A DNA stretch of 64,000 nt. It comes from CAVQNQ01 sp963714205 (GTDB lineage: Bacteria; Acidobacteriota; Terriglobia; Bryobacterales; Bryobacteraceae). The stretch is taken from NCBI GenBank assembly GCA_963714205.1, contig CAVQNQ010000007.1, forward strand, positions 1-64,000, in the 5' to 3' direction. The notes under the pieces are model-generated. The model saw nothing but the letters and a program-made list of their open reading frames with translations, made no database searches and was not told where the DNA came from. A program made the translations under genes and the position numbers. Positions 48,333 to 57,757 of the stretch are shown piece after piece (the first letter of the stretch is position 1; each line of letters opens with the position of its first letter).

Positions 48333-49484
48333 TTAGCCGAAGATCGCCTGCACGCGAATCAGCCCCTCGGCTACGCGCACGCCGTTGGGGCACTCGACCG
48401 TGCAGCCCGAGCACTGGGCGCAACGCACGCTCTGGTGTGCGGCGGAAAGCGCCAGGAAATGCTCGCGGCCCAGGGCAAACTGGCCGTAGCGATCGGCATA
48501 CATCCCATAGCGCAGCATGTTGGCCACGGGCAGGCCTTGCGCGCACTTTCCATCGCACTGGCCGCACATGCGGCAGTGATACGGGCGGATCTCTTCCAGG
48601 CGGGCCGCCAGGATCTTCTCATCGGCGCTGTCGAATTTAGTCCCCATGACCGCGAAGTTCTGCTGCAACTGATCGATATCGGTCATGCTGGGGACGGTGG
48701 TGGCGATATGGGGGTTGTTGATCACCCACCGCAGCGCCGAGGAGGCGGCGTTGGGCCGCAGCATCTGCGGCTTGGGCTCTTTGCCGCGCGTGCCGCCCGC
48801 CATCACTTTCATGGCTACCACGCCGATGCCGGCGCGATTGAGCTTCTCGATGGCCGGCCCCCAACTGGGATCCATGGTGAAGTTATAGGCGACCGTAACC
48901 GAATCGAACTTCGCCTCGATAATGCGGTCCACCACCTTGGGCGGCTGGTGAGTGCTGACGGCCATGAAGCGGATTTTGCCCTGCTGCTTGGCGGTCCGCT
49001 CGGCATCCACCAACTCGTCGGAGATGTCTTCCGGGGTATCCTTGCCGTGCAGGTGCCAGATATCCAGGTGATCGGTTCCGAGCTCCTTGAGGCTGGTGTC
49101 AAGCTCCGCCAGAGCGCCGGCCTTGTCCTTGGCGTCCACTTTGCTGGAAAGAGTAATGTCCTTCCGCCTGGCGCCCAGGGCCGCTCCCACCATGCGCTCG
49201 TTTTGGCCGCCCTGGTAGTGGCGGGACGTATCAAAGTAAGTGATGCCCATATCGACCGCGCGGGTAATTACGGTCGGATCGGAAGTAATCATGCAGCCAT
49301 ACCCGACAGTGGTTACCTTCAGCCCGGTCTTACCGAGTGTGCGATACGTGAGTTTGCCCGCGGCGGGCTGCGCCTGGGGCGGAGCCGGCGAAGGCGAGGG
49401 TACACCGGTGGCAGAGGCCAGGCCGGCGGCCGGCAGAGCCAAGCCGGCGGCCAGAAAATTGCGACGCGAAGAATCCCGATTCAC
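48333..49484 (-). CDS. Tat-exported aldo/keto reductase with C-terminal ferredoxin-type 4Fe-4S domain
   Basis: A 383-residue oxidoreductase. The twin-arginine signal SSRRNFLAAGLALPAAG directs folded, cofactor-loaded export. The reductase barrel starts TYRTLGKTGLKVTTVGYG, with DTSRHYQGGQNERMVG and LDIWHLHGKDTPEDI. The C-terminal 90 residues carry CRMCGQCDGKCAQGLP and CAQCSGCTVECPNGV, which fit two iron-sulfur clusters. This form is common in Acidobacteriota and Planctomycetes; the substrate is unknown. It lies upstream of the propeller protein on the same strand. Confidence 0.93.
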   Translation of the reverse strand: MNRDSSRRNFLAAGLALPAAGLASATGVPSPSPAPPQAQPAAGKLTYRTLGKTGLKVTTVGYGCMITSDPTVITRAVDMGITYFDTSRHYQGGQNERMVGAALGARRKDITLSSKVDAKDKAGALAELDTSLKELGTDHLDIWHLHGKDTPEDISDELVDAERTAKQQGKIRFMAVSTHQPPKVVDRIIEAKFDSVTVAYNFTMDPSWGPAIEKLNRAGIGVVAMKVMAGGTRGKEPKPQMLRPNAASSALRWVINNPHIATTVPSMTDIDQLQQNFAVMGTKFDSADEKILAARLEEIRPYHCRMCGQCDGKCAQGLPVANMLRYGMYADRYGQFALGREHFLALSAAHQSVRCAQCSGCTVECPNGVRVAEGLIRVQAIFG

Positions 49485-49673
49485 ATGAACCTCCCGTTTT
49501 CTATAGTTGAAGCTTATCGGACCCGAAAATCTATTATCGTCCTCCCGGAGGCATTCGTGCTATATTCGTTTCGTATTCGGGATCACCTCCGGCTCACGTA
49601 GCAGCTGCCACCCACCGCCGGGAGGTGGCGTTTCTGTGCGATATGTAGGTGCCCCACGGCGTACGGGTGTTTC

Positions 49674-50039
49674 ATGGCCTCCCCCACCGTACTTGTGGTC
49701 GATGACGAACCGTCGGTCTTGCAGCTGATCTGCCACGCCCTCGGCACGTATGGCTACACGGCACTGGCCGCGGCGGATGCCGGGCAGGCGCTGGAAATCG
49801 TGAAAAACGCCGGACCCACGATCAACCTGATGCTCTCCGATGTGGTGATGCCCGGAATTCGCGGGCCCGAACTGGCGCGGGAGATCAAACGGCTCTCGCC
49901 ATCCACCTCGGTGGTGTTCATGTCCGGAAACGCCGGCCTGGCGGAACTGCCCAGGGGCGCTCGCTTTATCGAGAAGCCTTTCACGCTTCAGGCTTTATCG
50001 GCTGTATTGGAGCAGGCGCTGCACGGGCAGAGGGTCTAG
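49674..50039 (+). CDS. stand-alone response regulator receiver protein
   Basis: A 121-residue CheY-like receiver with no output domain: acidic pair Asp10-Asp11 in VLVVDDEPSVLQL, phosphoacceptor Asp56 in LMLSDVVMPGIRG, a conserved Ser (FMSGNAG) and Lys in FIEKPFTLQAL. Its sequence is closest to the receiver domains found at the ends of the hybrid kinases in this window, so it could take phosphate from one of them. The 188-base gap in front has a GCCACC/GGTGGC dyad (49607-49629). Confidence 0.93.
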   Translation: MASPTVLVVDDEPSVLQLICHALGTYGYTALAAADAGQALEIVKNAGPTINLMLSDVVMPGIRGPELAREIKRLSPSTSVVFMSGNAGLAELPRGARFIEKPFTLQALSAVLEQALHGQRV

Positions 50040-50049
50040 CGTCCCACGA

Positions 50050-52257
50050 TCACTGCGCGAGCTCGAACGTTCCCATCAGACCGGAAGCCGCATCCGGAGC
50101 GATCCACACGTCGAACTTGCCCGGCTCGGCCGCCAATTGGCCGCGAGCGTTGTAAAACGCCAGATCATCGGCGGTCAAGGCGAATTCCACGGTTTGCTTT
50201 TCTCCCGGCGTGAGATGCACGCGCCGGAAAGCCCGTAATTCGCGCACGGGGCGGGTCACGCTGGCTGCCAGTTGGCGGGTGTAGAGCTGCACGATTTCCT
50301 CTGCCCCGCGCGCGCCGGCATTGGAGATTTCGGCCGAGACCGTGATCCGGCCACCCATTTTCAGTAGCGGGGACGAGAGCTTCAAGCTGGAGTATGCGAA
50401 GCGCGAGTAGGAAAGCCCGTAACCGAACGGATACTCCGGCGTGAAGCTCACATCCAGGTACTTGGAGCGGTATTTGTCGCTCGCTTCGGGCCCGGTTTCG
50501 GCGGCCGGCCTTCCAGTGCTCATGTGGTCGTAGTAGATAGGCACCTGTCCCACGGTGCGCGGGAAGGTGACGGTCAAACGGCCGGAAGGCGCGGTGTCTC
50601 CGAAAAGGGTTTCGGCGATAGCGGGGCCTCCCATGGTTCCCGGGTGCCAGGCGTAGAGCACCGCCGCGGCTTTCGCGGCCACTTCGTGGAACGTCAAGGG
50701 ACGGCCGGCCATGATCACCGCGACCACGGGCCTGCCGGCTTTGCCCACCTCGGCCGCCAGTTCTTCCTGCACACCCGGGAGGTTCAGGAAGGCGCGCGAA
50801 CTGGCTTCGCCGGAGAGGCCGGCATCCTCACCGAGGAAGAGCAGCACGGCATCGGCGCCACGCGCCGCCTCGAGCGCCGCGGCGAAGCCATCGTGGCTGG
50901 TGTCGCGGCAGTCCTTCAGGCCGGGCGCCCACGCCACGCGCGCCTCGCCCAGCATCTGGCGCAGCGCATTCAGGGGCGTGCGGACGGCGCCGGCGTCACC
51001 GTTTAGCACCCAGGTGCCCATCTGGTCCACGGGGCTATCGGCGAGCGGCCCGATCACCGCGATCCTGCCGATTGATTTGGCCAGCGGCAGGGTGGCGCGC
51101 TCGTTCTTGAGAAGCACCAGGCTTCCGGCCGCCAGTTTCCGGGCGATCTCGAGGGCCTCCGGGGCCGGCGCGGCGGCGGCCGCAGTGGGCTGCAAGCGGC
51201 CATCGAAAAGCCCCAGCTGGTATTTGACGCGCAGGATCTTGCGCACGGAGGCATCGATGAGTTGGGCGTCCAGGCGCCCGGATGCGATCAGGTCCTTGGC
51301 GTGGTCGTAATAATCGGTGCTGACCATCTCCATATCCACGCCCGCACGGATGCCCTTGAACGCCGCATCGGCGGCATCGGCCGCGTACCCGTGCTCGATC
51401 AGCTCATGAATCGCGGTGTAATCGCTCACCACCAAGCCATCGAATTTCCATTCGCTGCGCAGCACCTGGCGCACCGTAAACTCGTTACCGCTGGCGGGCA
51501 CGCCGTTCAGATCGTTGAAGGCGGTCATGTAGCTGGCCACCCCGGCCTCGCGCGCCGCGTGGAAAGGCCGCAGATAGACGTTGCGCAGCAGGACCTCGGG
51601 AATCCAGGTGGTATTGTAATCGCGCCCTCCCTCGGCGGCACCGTAGCCCACGTAGTGTTTGGCGCAGGCCGCTACGGAATCGGGGGCGGCGAGCGAGTCG
51701 CCCTGGAAGCCGCGCACCATGGCCGCTGCCAGCAGGCCCGCCAGATACGGATCTTCGCCCAGCGTTTCGGCGATGCGGCCCCAGCGCGGGTCGCGGGCGA
51801 TATCCATCATGGGTGCGAAGGTCCAGTGAATGCCCGCGGCGGCGGCTTCGCGGGCGGCTATGCGGGCGGCCTGCCGGACCAACTCTGGATCCCAGCTCGC
51901 CGATTGGCCCAGGGGGATCGGGAAAACGGTCCGATAGCCGTGGATCACGTCCTGCCCGAAAATCAATGGAATTTTCGTGCGGCTTTCCTGGGTGGCAATG
52001 CGCTGCACCTCGGCCCTCTCTGCGGGCGTGCCGCCGTCGAGGAACGATCCCCAGCGGCCCTGGCGGATTTCCGCTTTGAGCTGGTCCGTCAAGGTTTCGG
52101 GGAAGGTGGCCTGCGACATCTGCCCGAGCTTCTCTTCGAGCGTCATGCCAGCCACCAGCGAGTCGATTTTCCGCTCGATTTCGGCGGGCGTGGCGGCGCG
52201 CGCGCCGATACTCCCCAAGGACAGCAGCACCGAAAGAACGATTCTGGAACGCCGCAT
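50050..52257 (-). CDS. bglX: GH3-family beta-glucosidase (BglX-like), exported
   Basis: A 735-residue glycoside hydrolase family 3 enzyme that splits beta-linked glucosides or xylosides. Signal peptide 1-21 (IVLSVLLSLGSIGARA). The barrel has GQDVIHGYRTVFPIPLG, KHYVGYGAAEGGRDYN and the nucleophile Asp279 in GLVVSDYTAIHEL; the second domain follows (LFLGEDAGLSGEASSRAFL) and a C-terminal fibronectin-III-like domain (about 640-735). BglX has the same organisation and length. It is 7 bases downstream of the restored amidohydrolase gene, so they probably form one operon. Confidence 0.96.
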   Translation of the reverse strand: MRRSRIVLSVLLSLGSIGARAATPAEIERKIDSLVAGMTLEEKLGQMSQATFPETLTDQLKAEIRQGRWGSFLDGGTPAERAEVQRIATQESRTKIPLIFGQDVIHGYRTVFPIPLGQSASWDPELVRQAARIAAREAAAAGIHWTFAPMMDIARDPRWGRIAETLGEDPYLAGLLAAAMVRGFQGDSLAAPDSVAACAKHYVGYGAAEGGRDYNTTWIPEVLLRNVYLRPFHAAREAGVASYMTAFNDLNGVPASGNEFTVRQVLRSEWKFDGLVVSDYTAIHELIEHGYAADAADAAFKGIRAGVDMEMVSTDYYDHAKDLIASGRLDAQLIDASVRKILRVKYQLGLFDGRLQPTAAAAAPAPEALEIARKLAAGSLVLLKNERATLPLAKSIGRIAVIGPLADSPVDQMGTWVLNGDAGAVRTPLNALRQMLGEARVAWAPGLKDCRDTSHDGFAAALEAARGADAVLLFLGEDAGLSGEASSRAFLNLPGVQEELAAEVGKAGRPVVAVIMAGRPLTFHEVAAKAAAVLYAWHPGTMGGPAIAETLFGDTAPSGRLTVTFPRTVGQVPIYYDHMSTGRPAAETGPEASDKYRSKYLDVSFTPEYPFGYGLSYSRFAYSSLKLSSPLLKMGGRITVSAEISNAGARGAEEIVQLYTRQLAASVTRPVRELRAFRRVHLTPGEKQTVEFALTADDLAFYNARGQLAAEPGKFDVWIAPDAASGLMGTFELAQ

Positions 52258-52264
52258 AAGATCC

Positions 52265-53534
52265 TTAGTGTTTGTAGACTACCCCGCCCTTCATGACAAA
52301 CGCGACCTTTTCCAGAGCTGAGATATCCTGCAAAGGGTCGCCCTCCACCGCGATCACATCCGCGAGGCAGCCGGCCTTCAGCACGCCGATCTGCCCTTCC
52401 CAGCCGAGCAGCCGGGCGCCGTTGAGCGTGCCGGCCCGCAGAGCCGCCAGCGGGCGCCATGCCGTATTTCACCATCAGGACGAACTCGCGCGCCTGCGTG
52501 CCGTGCGGAAACGGGCCTACGTCGGACCCAGCCGCAAACGGGACACCGGCGGCAAGCTGCTTGCGAAACTCGCGGGCGTGAAACTCCAGCAGCTTGCGCT
52601 CGCGGTCCGCTTCGGCGGGCGATGCGGCATGTTCGGCGAAGTACTCGGAGATGGCGAACGTGGGGACGGCGAAGATGTGCTTTTGGCGCATCAGCCGCAT
52701 GGTCTCGTCGCCGAGTTGGTAGCCGTGATCGATGGAAACCACGCCGGCGCGCGCGGCATAGAGCGTTCCGGGTTCGCCGGTGGCATGCACGGCCACGTGT
52801 TTGCCCACCCGCGCGGCTTCCGCCACGGCGGCCTGCAGCTCGGCCTCGGTGTACTGATAGGGTGTGGCGAAGCGGTCCTGGTCGAGCGAATCGCGGCCGG
52901 TCTCGTAAATTTTGATGAAATCCGCGCCCTCCTGGAACTGCCGCCGGATCACCTCCACCAGCTCGAGCGCGTTATTGGCCCGCGTAGCGTTGGAAGGGAC
53001 GTGCGCCGCCGGGTTGAAGCGGTTGGCGTCCTCGTGACCGCCCAGGATATCGACAGCGTTGCCGCTGATCCGCAAGCGCGGGCCGGGATACAGGCCCCGG
53101 TCGATAGCCTGGCGCACGGCGGTATCGGCCGAACCCGCGCCCTCGGTTCCCATGTCGCGCTCGGCGGTGAAGCCGGCCATCAGATCGTCGCGCGCCGCCA
53201 GGAGCGCCAGAATGGTGCGCTGGGGAACGGATTCCTCCACGGTCTGCATGTCCTCGGCGCCGGGATGCAGGAACAGGTGCACGTGGGAATCGATCAGGCC
53301 GGGCAGCAGCGTGCGGTTACCCAGTTCGATCGTCTCGGCGCCGGGCGGGTGTTCGACCGCCGGACCGGCCTCGACAATGCGCTCGCCCTCGACCAGAACT
53401 TCGCCGGGGGCCAGCGTTTGGCCGCTTTCCACATCCACCAGGCGGGCCGCGTGCAACACCACGGTGCGCGGTTGCGCGGAGGCGGCCGCCAGCCCGAACA
53501 CAAGCAATAGAAGCTTAGGGGGAGGGTTGCGCAT
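52265..53534 (-). CDS. exported amidohydrolase (imidazolonepropionase/prolidase-like; reading frame interrupted)
   Basis: A metal-dependent amidohydrolase acting outside the cytoplasm. ATG 53534 gives a signal peptide (LLLLVFGLAAASAQ). Metal-ligand motifs are LLPGLIDSHVHLFLHPG (HxH), VAVHATGEPG, SIDHGYQLGDE and AAGSDVGPFPHG with the final Asp. The first frame then diverges at KYGMAP; the true end (LAALRAGTLNGARLLGWEG, LKAGCLADVIAVEGDPL, VMKGGVVYKH) is in the next frame. Removing one base from the GGG at 52452-52454 restores MAPLAALRAGT and a stop at 52265, which also removes the overlap with bglX. Related proteins cleave Xaa-Pro dipeptides or chlorinated amides; the substrate is not certain. 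Confidence 0.9.
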
Positions 53535-53644
53535 GGCGTTTGGAGGGATCATAACACAGGCGCCGAAGGATGCTGGAACGCGCGGCATTCCCCGGCGCGT
53601 CCAGGTGGTCGGAGCCCAGAGACCGGTATATGCTAGGGCTCGTG

Positions 53645-54625
53645 ATGCTCAGAACCTGTTCGATTCTCGTTCTCAATCTTCTTTTCTTTTCCGCGCTTAC
53701 CGCGGCGGAAGACTATCCTGTAGGCGACAGGCCGTTTCGGCGGTACGTCGCAGAGGGCAGAGATGGCGAGCGCATCAGCTTCTATCTTTCAACTCAGCAG
53801 GTGCCCAGTGGTCCCGTCCCGCTGATCGTGTGGGTCCAGGGCACAGGCTGCTCCTCTCAGTTTGTCAGCGTCGGTGGTCGGATGAGCCGTGGACTACAGG
53901 GCGTTCTATATTCAGTAGCCCGCGGCCGGGCGCGCGTCCTGGCGGTCGAAAAGCCAGGTGTTGAGTTTCTTGACGATCCGCCTGATGACGGCGACGCCCG
54001 CGCTTGTCGTCCGGAATTTCGAGCCGAGTACACGCTCGACCGGTGGGCCGCAACTATTGCGGACGCCATCCAAGCGGCACAGAAGCTGCCTGGCGTCGAT
54101 AGTTCGAAGACACTCGTAATCGGCCATTCGGAGGGCGGCATTGTAGCCATGCGGGTCTCGAACGTTTCGCCGCGGGTGACGCACGCCGCCTCCTTGTCGG
54201 GAGGCGGACCGGTGTATCTATTCCACATGGCGGAGTTTATGCGCAGTAAGGGATTGGACGCGGAGAAGGAAGTCTACGCGTGCTGGAGTGGCATCTTGAA
54301 AGATCCGGACAGCGCTACCAAGTTCTGTTGGGGGCAGACGCACCGTCAGTGGTCCAGCTTCATGAAGACCTCCGTCATTGCGGAAGCCCTCAAATCGCAC
54401 GCACACCTATATTTTGCCCACGGGACAGCCGACACGCAGCAGGCGATAGCCGGGTTCGATGTCCTGCGCGCCGAGTTGGCCGCCAAACAACGGGACGCGG
54501 TGTTCGAGCGAATCGACGGAGCCGACCATGCCTTGGACCTTCCGAATCAGCAGGTACCGGAAGGTCTGGAAGCGGTCTTCGGCCGGGTGGAGGATTGGTT
54601 TCTGGGGGATGATGTCGCGAGGTAA
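53645..54625 (+). CDS. exported alpha/beta hydrolase
   Basis: A 326-residue esterase/peptidase-type hydrolase. Start M at 53645 gives signal peptide TCSILVLNLLFFSALTAAE; earlier in-frame starts only lengthen the leader. The nucleophile elbow is LVIGHSEGGIVAM with Ser, the oxyanion region PLIVWVQGTGCSSQF, a probable Asp in YFAHGTADTQQAIAG and a catalytic His in IDGADHALDLPN. A substrate cannot be assigned. It is divergent from the amidohydrolase gene and overlaps the following pro-domain gene by 14 bases. Confidence 0.86.
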   Translation: MLRTCSILVLNLLFFSALTAAEDYPVGDRPFRRYVAEGRDGERISFYLSTQQVPSGPVPLIVWVQGTGCSSQFVSVGGRMSRGLQGVLYSVARGRARVLAVEKPGVEFLDDPPDDGDARACRPEFRAEYTLDRWAATIADAIQAAQKLPGVDSSKTLVIGHSEGGIVAMRVSNVSPRVTHAASLSGGGPVYLFHMAEFMRSKGLDAEKEVYACWSGILKDPDSATKFCWGQTHRQWSSFMKTSVIAEALKSHAHLYFAHGTADTQQAIAGFDVLRAELAAKQRDAVFERIDGADHALDLPNQQVPEGLEAVFGRVEDWFLGDDVAR

Positions 54626-55232
54626 GACGAAACGATTCCGGTTCGCTCCTGCTCTGGCCTGCGCATGGCTCATCGGAGCGGCGGCCCTCGAAGCCCAAGA
54701 GAACCGTGTGCCGGCGCGTATCGATAACAGCCAGACCGTGGTTCTGCGGGGCAACGTGCCCGCTCAGGCCAATGCGCGGAGCGACCGGGGAGCTGTAGAG
54801 GGCAGCTTCAAAATGCCCGATATGGTGCTGCTGCTGAAGCCTTCGACGGCGCAGCAAGCGGCCTTGTCCCAGTTGCTCCAGCGGCAGCAGGATCCCTCGT
54901 CGCCGGAGTATCACCGCTGGCTCACGCCCCAGCAGTATGCCGACCAGTTCGGCGTCAGCCCGGCCGATATCTCCAAGATCGCCGATTGGCTCGTTGTGCG
55001 GGGCTTCACGGTGAATTACGTGGCGCCCAGCCGCAATTTAGTCCGTTTCAGCGGCACGGCCGCGCAGGTGGCCAACGCCTTCGGCACGTCGATTCACCAG
55101 TATGAGGTTGGCGGCGAGATGCACTACGCCAATGCCACCGATCCATCCATTCCGGCGGCCCTGGCGGGCGTGGTGGCGGGCATCCGCGGGCTCAACGATT
55201 TCCGCCTCCAGCCGCGTCGGATGACCAAGTAA
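54612..55232 (+). CDS. lone sedolisin/kumamolisin pro-domain protein (no protease domain)
   Basis: A 206-residue exported protein: signal peptide (FAPALACAWLIGAAALEAQ), then a pro-kumamolisin activation domain (about 45-190: SQTVVLRGNVPAQANARSD, MVLLLKPSTAQQAALSQLL, EYHRWLTPQQYADQFGVSP, VNYVAPSRNLVRFSGTAAQV and AFGTSIHQYEVGGEMHYAN). The S53 catalytic domain, with its Ser-Glu-Asp triad, is missing; the frame stops at 55232, only 32 bases before uvrC. The start overlaps the hydrolase stop (ATGATG at 54609-54614). Such a domain normally inhibits and folds the protease in cis; alone it might act as an inhibitor in trans, or be a truncated gene. Confidence 0.85.
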   Translation: MSRGKTKRFRFAPALACAWLIGAAALEAQENRVPARIDNSQTVVLRGNVPAQANARSDRGAVEGSFKMPDMVLLLKPSTAQQAALSQLLQRQQDPSSPEYHRWLTPQQYADQFGVSPADISKIADWLVVRGFTVNYVAPSRNLVRFSGTAAQVANAFGTSIHQYEVGGEMHYANATDPSIPAALAGVVAGIRGLNDFRLQPRRMTK

Positions 55233-55264
55233 ACGCCGAACGTATAATAGAAGCAGCCCCTCCG

Positions 55265-57055
55265 ATGGAACTCCGTGATAAAGCCAGCCAGCTTCCGCTG
55301 CTGCCCGGAGTGTATCTCTACAAAGACGCCGCGGGGCGCGTGATCTACGTGGGCAAGGCTAAGAGCCTGCGGCTGCGCGTGCGCAGTTACTTTTCGGAAG
55401 ATAAGCTGGCGGACGTCAAGACCGGCACTCTGATATCGGAGGCCTCCGATATCGACTACATACTGGTCGATAACGAGAAGGAAGCGCTGGCGCTCGAGAA
55501 CAACCTCATCAAGCAGTACAAGCCGCGCTTTAACATCCTGCTGCGCGACGACAAGACTTACCCGTACATCAAGCTCACTCACGAGAAATATCCGCGGGTA
55601 TACGTGACGCGCCGGCTGCGCAAGGACGGCGCCACCTATTTCGGCCCGTACTTCCCGGCCAATCTGGCGCACCGGCTGGTGCATTTCATCCATCGCCATT
55701 TTCTGGTGCCCTCCTGCAAGGTCGATCTGGAGCGGCGCCATCCCAAGCCCTGCCTGCAGTACCACATCCATCGCTGCCTGGGACCTTGCGTGGAGGGCCT
55801 CACCACGGATGACGCCTACGCCGCGGCGGTGCGCGACGTGCGCCTGTTCCTGGAGGGGCGCCACGGCGACCTGGCGCGCGGGTTGCGCGCCCGCATGGAG
55901 GCCGCCTCCGGCGCGATGCGCTTCGAGGAAGCCGCGGCGATGCGCGACCTGCTGGCCACGGTCGAGGAAATTGAGCAGCGCCAGATCATGGCGGCGGCCC
56001 GGGGCGATGACGTGGATATCCTGGCTTGCTATGCCGAACCCCCGCTGGTGGCGCTCAACCTTTTCCACCTGCGCAACGGCCAGATCGTGGACCGCCGCGA
56101 GTTCTTCTGGGAAGACCGGGAGGAATTCGACGAGGCGCAGTTCTTCTCCACGCTGCTCCAGCAGCTCTACCTCGACCAGCAGTTTATCCCCGCCGAGATT
56201 CACGTGCCAGTAGAGTTCGAGGACCGCGAGGCCCTCGAAGAGCTGCTCTCGGAGAAGCGCGGCCACCACGTGGAGATCCGCACGCCCCAGCGGGGGCAGA
56301 AGAAAGCGCTGCTCGGGCTGGTCCAGACCAACGCCCGGCACAGCTTCGACGCGCGCTTCCGCGTGCTGAAGCCGTCCTCCAAAGCGATCCAGGAGGCGCT
56401 CCAGGATGCGCTCAACCTGGACGCCGCGCCCGCGCGCATCGAGTGTTTCGACATCTCGCACATACAGGGCACCGATAAGGTGGCCAGCATGGTGGTGTGG
56501 GAAGACGGCCGCATGAAGAAGGCGGATTACCGCAAATTCATCATTCGCACGGTGGTGGGCAACGACGATTTCGCCAGCATGCGCGAGGTGGTGACGCGGC
56601 GTTACGGCCGCCTGCTGGAGGAAAAGCGCGCGCTGCCCGGGCTGGTGCTGATCGATGGCGGCATCGGCCAGTTACATGCGGCGGCCGAAGCGCTGGAGGC
56701 CATCGGCATAGTGGACCAGCCGCTGGCCTCCATCGCCAAGCGCGAGGAAATCATCTACGTGTATGGCCAGGAAGACGAGCCGGTGGTGCTGGACCGCTTC
56801 TCGCCCATCCTGCACCTGGTCGAATCCATACGCGACGAAGCGCACCGCTTCGCGGTGACCTTCCACCGCTCGCGGCGCAACACCCTGCAACTGACCTCGG
56901 AGCTGGAGGGAATTCCGGGCGTCGGCGAGCTCACCGTGCGCAAGCTGCTCAAGGAGTTCGGCAGCTCGGATCAGGTGCGGGCGGCATCGGAAGAGCGGTT
57001 GGCAGAAGTGGTGGGCCGCGCCGCCGCGCGCCGGGTGAGGAGCCACTACGGGTAG
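55265..57055 (+). CDS. uvrC: excinuclease ABC subunit C
   Basis: UvrC makes both incisions in nucleotide excision repair, with UvrA and UvrB. The GIY-YIG nuclease is at about 10-90 (LPGVYLYKDAAGRVIYVGKA), then LERRHPKPCLQYHIHRCLGP, a UVR motif near 215 (MRFEEAAAMRDLLATVEEI), the RNase H-like endonuclease (IECFDISHIQGTDKVASMVV, LVLIDGGIGQLHAA) and C-terminal helix-hairpin-helix motifs (LEGIPGVGELTVRKLL). 596 residues match the family. A degraded pro-domain gene precedes it. Confidence 0.98.
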   Translation: MELRDKASQLPLLPGVYLYKDAAGRVIYVGKAKSLRLRVRSYFSEDKLADVKTGTLISEASDIDYILVDNEKEALALENNLIKQYKPRFNILLRDDKTYPYIKLTHEKYPRVYVTRRLRKDGATYFGPYFPANLAHRLVHFIHRHFLVPSCKVDLERRHPKPCLQYHIHRCLGPCVEGLTTDDAYAAAVRDVRLFLEGRHGDLARGLRARMEAASGAMRFEEAAAMRDLLATVEEIEQRQIMAAARGDDVDILACYAEPPLVALNLFHLRNGQIVDRREFFWEDREEFDEAQFFSTLLQQLYLDQQFIPAEIHVPVEFEDREALEELLSEKRGHHVEIRTPQRGQKKALLGLVQTNARHSFDARFRVLKPSSKAIQEALQDALNLDAAPARIECFDISHIQGTDKVASMVVWEDGRMKKADYRKFIIRTVVGNDDFASMREVVTRRYGRLLEEKRALPGLVLIDGGIGQLHAAAEALEAIGIVDQPLASIAKREEIIYVYGQEDEPVVLDRFSPILHLVESIRDEAHRFAVTFHRSRRNTLQLTSELEGIPGVGELTVRKLLKEFGSSDQVRAASEERLAEVVGRAAARRVRSHYG

Positions 57056-57061
57056 CGGATG

Positions 57062-57089
57062 GGACTCCGGACGATGGGTATTGGAGTCC
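57062..57089 (+). terminator. weak hairpin after uvrC
   Basis: GGACTCC (57062-57068) and GGAGTCC (57083-57089) make a seven-base-pair stem with a 14-base loop seven bases after the uvrC stop. There is no T tract, so it is a poor terminator match. Confidence 0.3.
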
Positions 57090-57159
57090 GTAGCGATGAT
57101 TTCCGATTAGAGGTAGAATCGAGCGTTCAAACGAAGGCGGCACAAGACCGCAGCGGAAT

Positions 57160-57726
57160 ATGACCAAGACGACGATCCGATACAGCGACTACTTCGCCGA
57201 AGCCATTCAGAGGATGCGGCAGGATGGACTTTTGCTCGTCACCGCAGATGCGGCTGGTAAGCCCAACGTGATGACGATCGGGTGGGGCGCCATCGGCTCA
57301 ATCTGGGGCCGGCCGGTCTTCATCGTGCTTGTCCGGCCCTCCCGCCACACCTACAGCCGCCTCGAAGAGGTCGGCGACTTCACGGTCAATGTGCCTCCAC
57401 GGGAACTGGCGGCCTCCGTGAACCTCTGCGGAACGGTTTCAGGCCGGGACCACGACAAGTTCAAGGAAGCTGGTCTGACATTGATTCCAGGCAGACAGGT
57501 CCGGCCCCCGATCATCGCAGAGTGTGTGGTGCACTACGAGTGCCGGACACTTCACCGGAACGACGTGGTCCCCGCGGCGCTGGCTCAAGCTATTCTCGAT
57601 GATGCTTACTCCGATGGAGACTTCCACCGGGTGTATTTCGGTGAGATTGTGGCGGCTTACGCAGATGAGGATGCCGCACAGCGTTTCCTCGAACCGGCGG
57701 GGGTGTTGCCTATCGCAAGGCATTGA
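57160..57726 (+). CDS. flavin reductase-like FMN-binding protein
   Basis: A 188-residue split-barrel flavoprotein of the flavin reductase family: LLLVTADAAGKPNVMTIGWG, RPVFIVLVRPSRHTYSRLEE, FTVNVPPRELAASVNLCGTV and GRDHDKFKEAGLTLIPGRQV. The family reduces FMN or uses bound flavin to reduce other substrates. No monooxygenase partner is adjacent; the DUF169 gene follows by 31 bases and may be its partner. An NAD(P)H motif is not visible, as usual. Confidence 0.9.
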   Translation: MTKTTIRYSDYFAEAIQRMRQDGLLLVTADAAGKPNVMTIGWGAIGSIWGRPVFIVLVRPSRHTYSRLEEVGDFTVNVPPRELAASVNLCGTVSGRDHDKFKEAGLTLIPGRQVRPPIIAECVVHYECRTLHRNDVVPAALAQAILDDAYSDGDFHRVYFGEIVAAYADEDAAQRFLEPAGVLPIARH

Positions 57727-57757
57727 TTCCGAGTTGTACCGAAACGGCTGAGGAATT

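Noticed and set aside
47109..49601. An 830-codon + strand frame opposite the propeller and Tat reductase genes
   Set aside because: It crosses two well supported genes on the other strand and matches no family.
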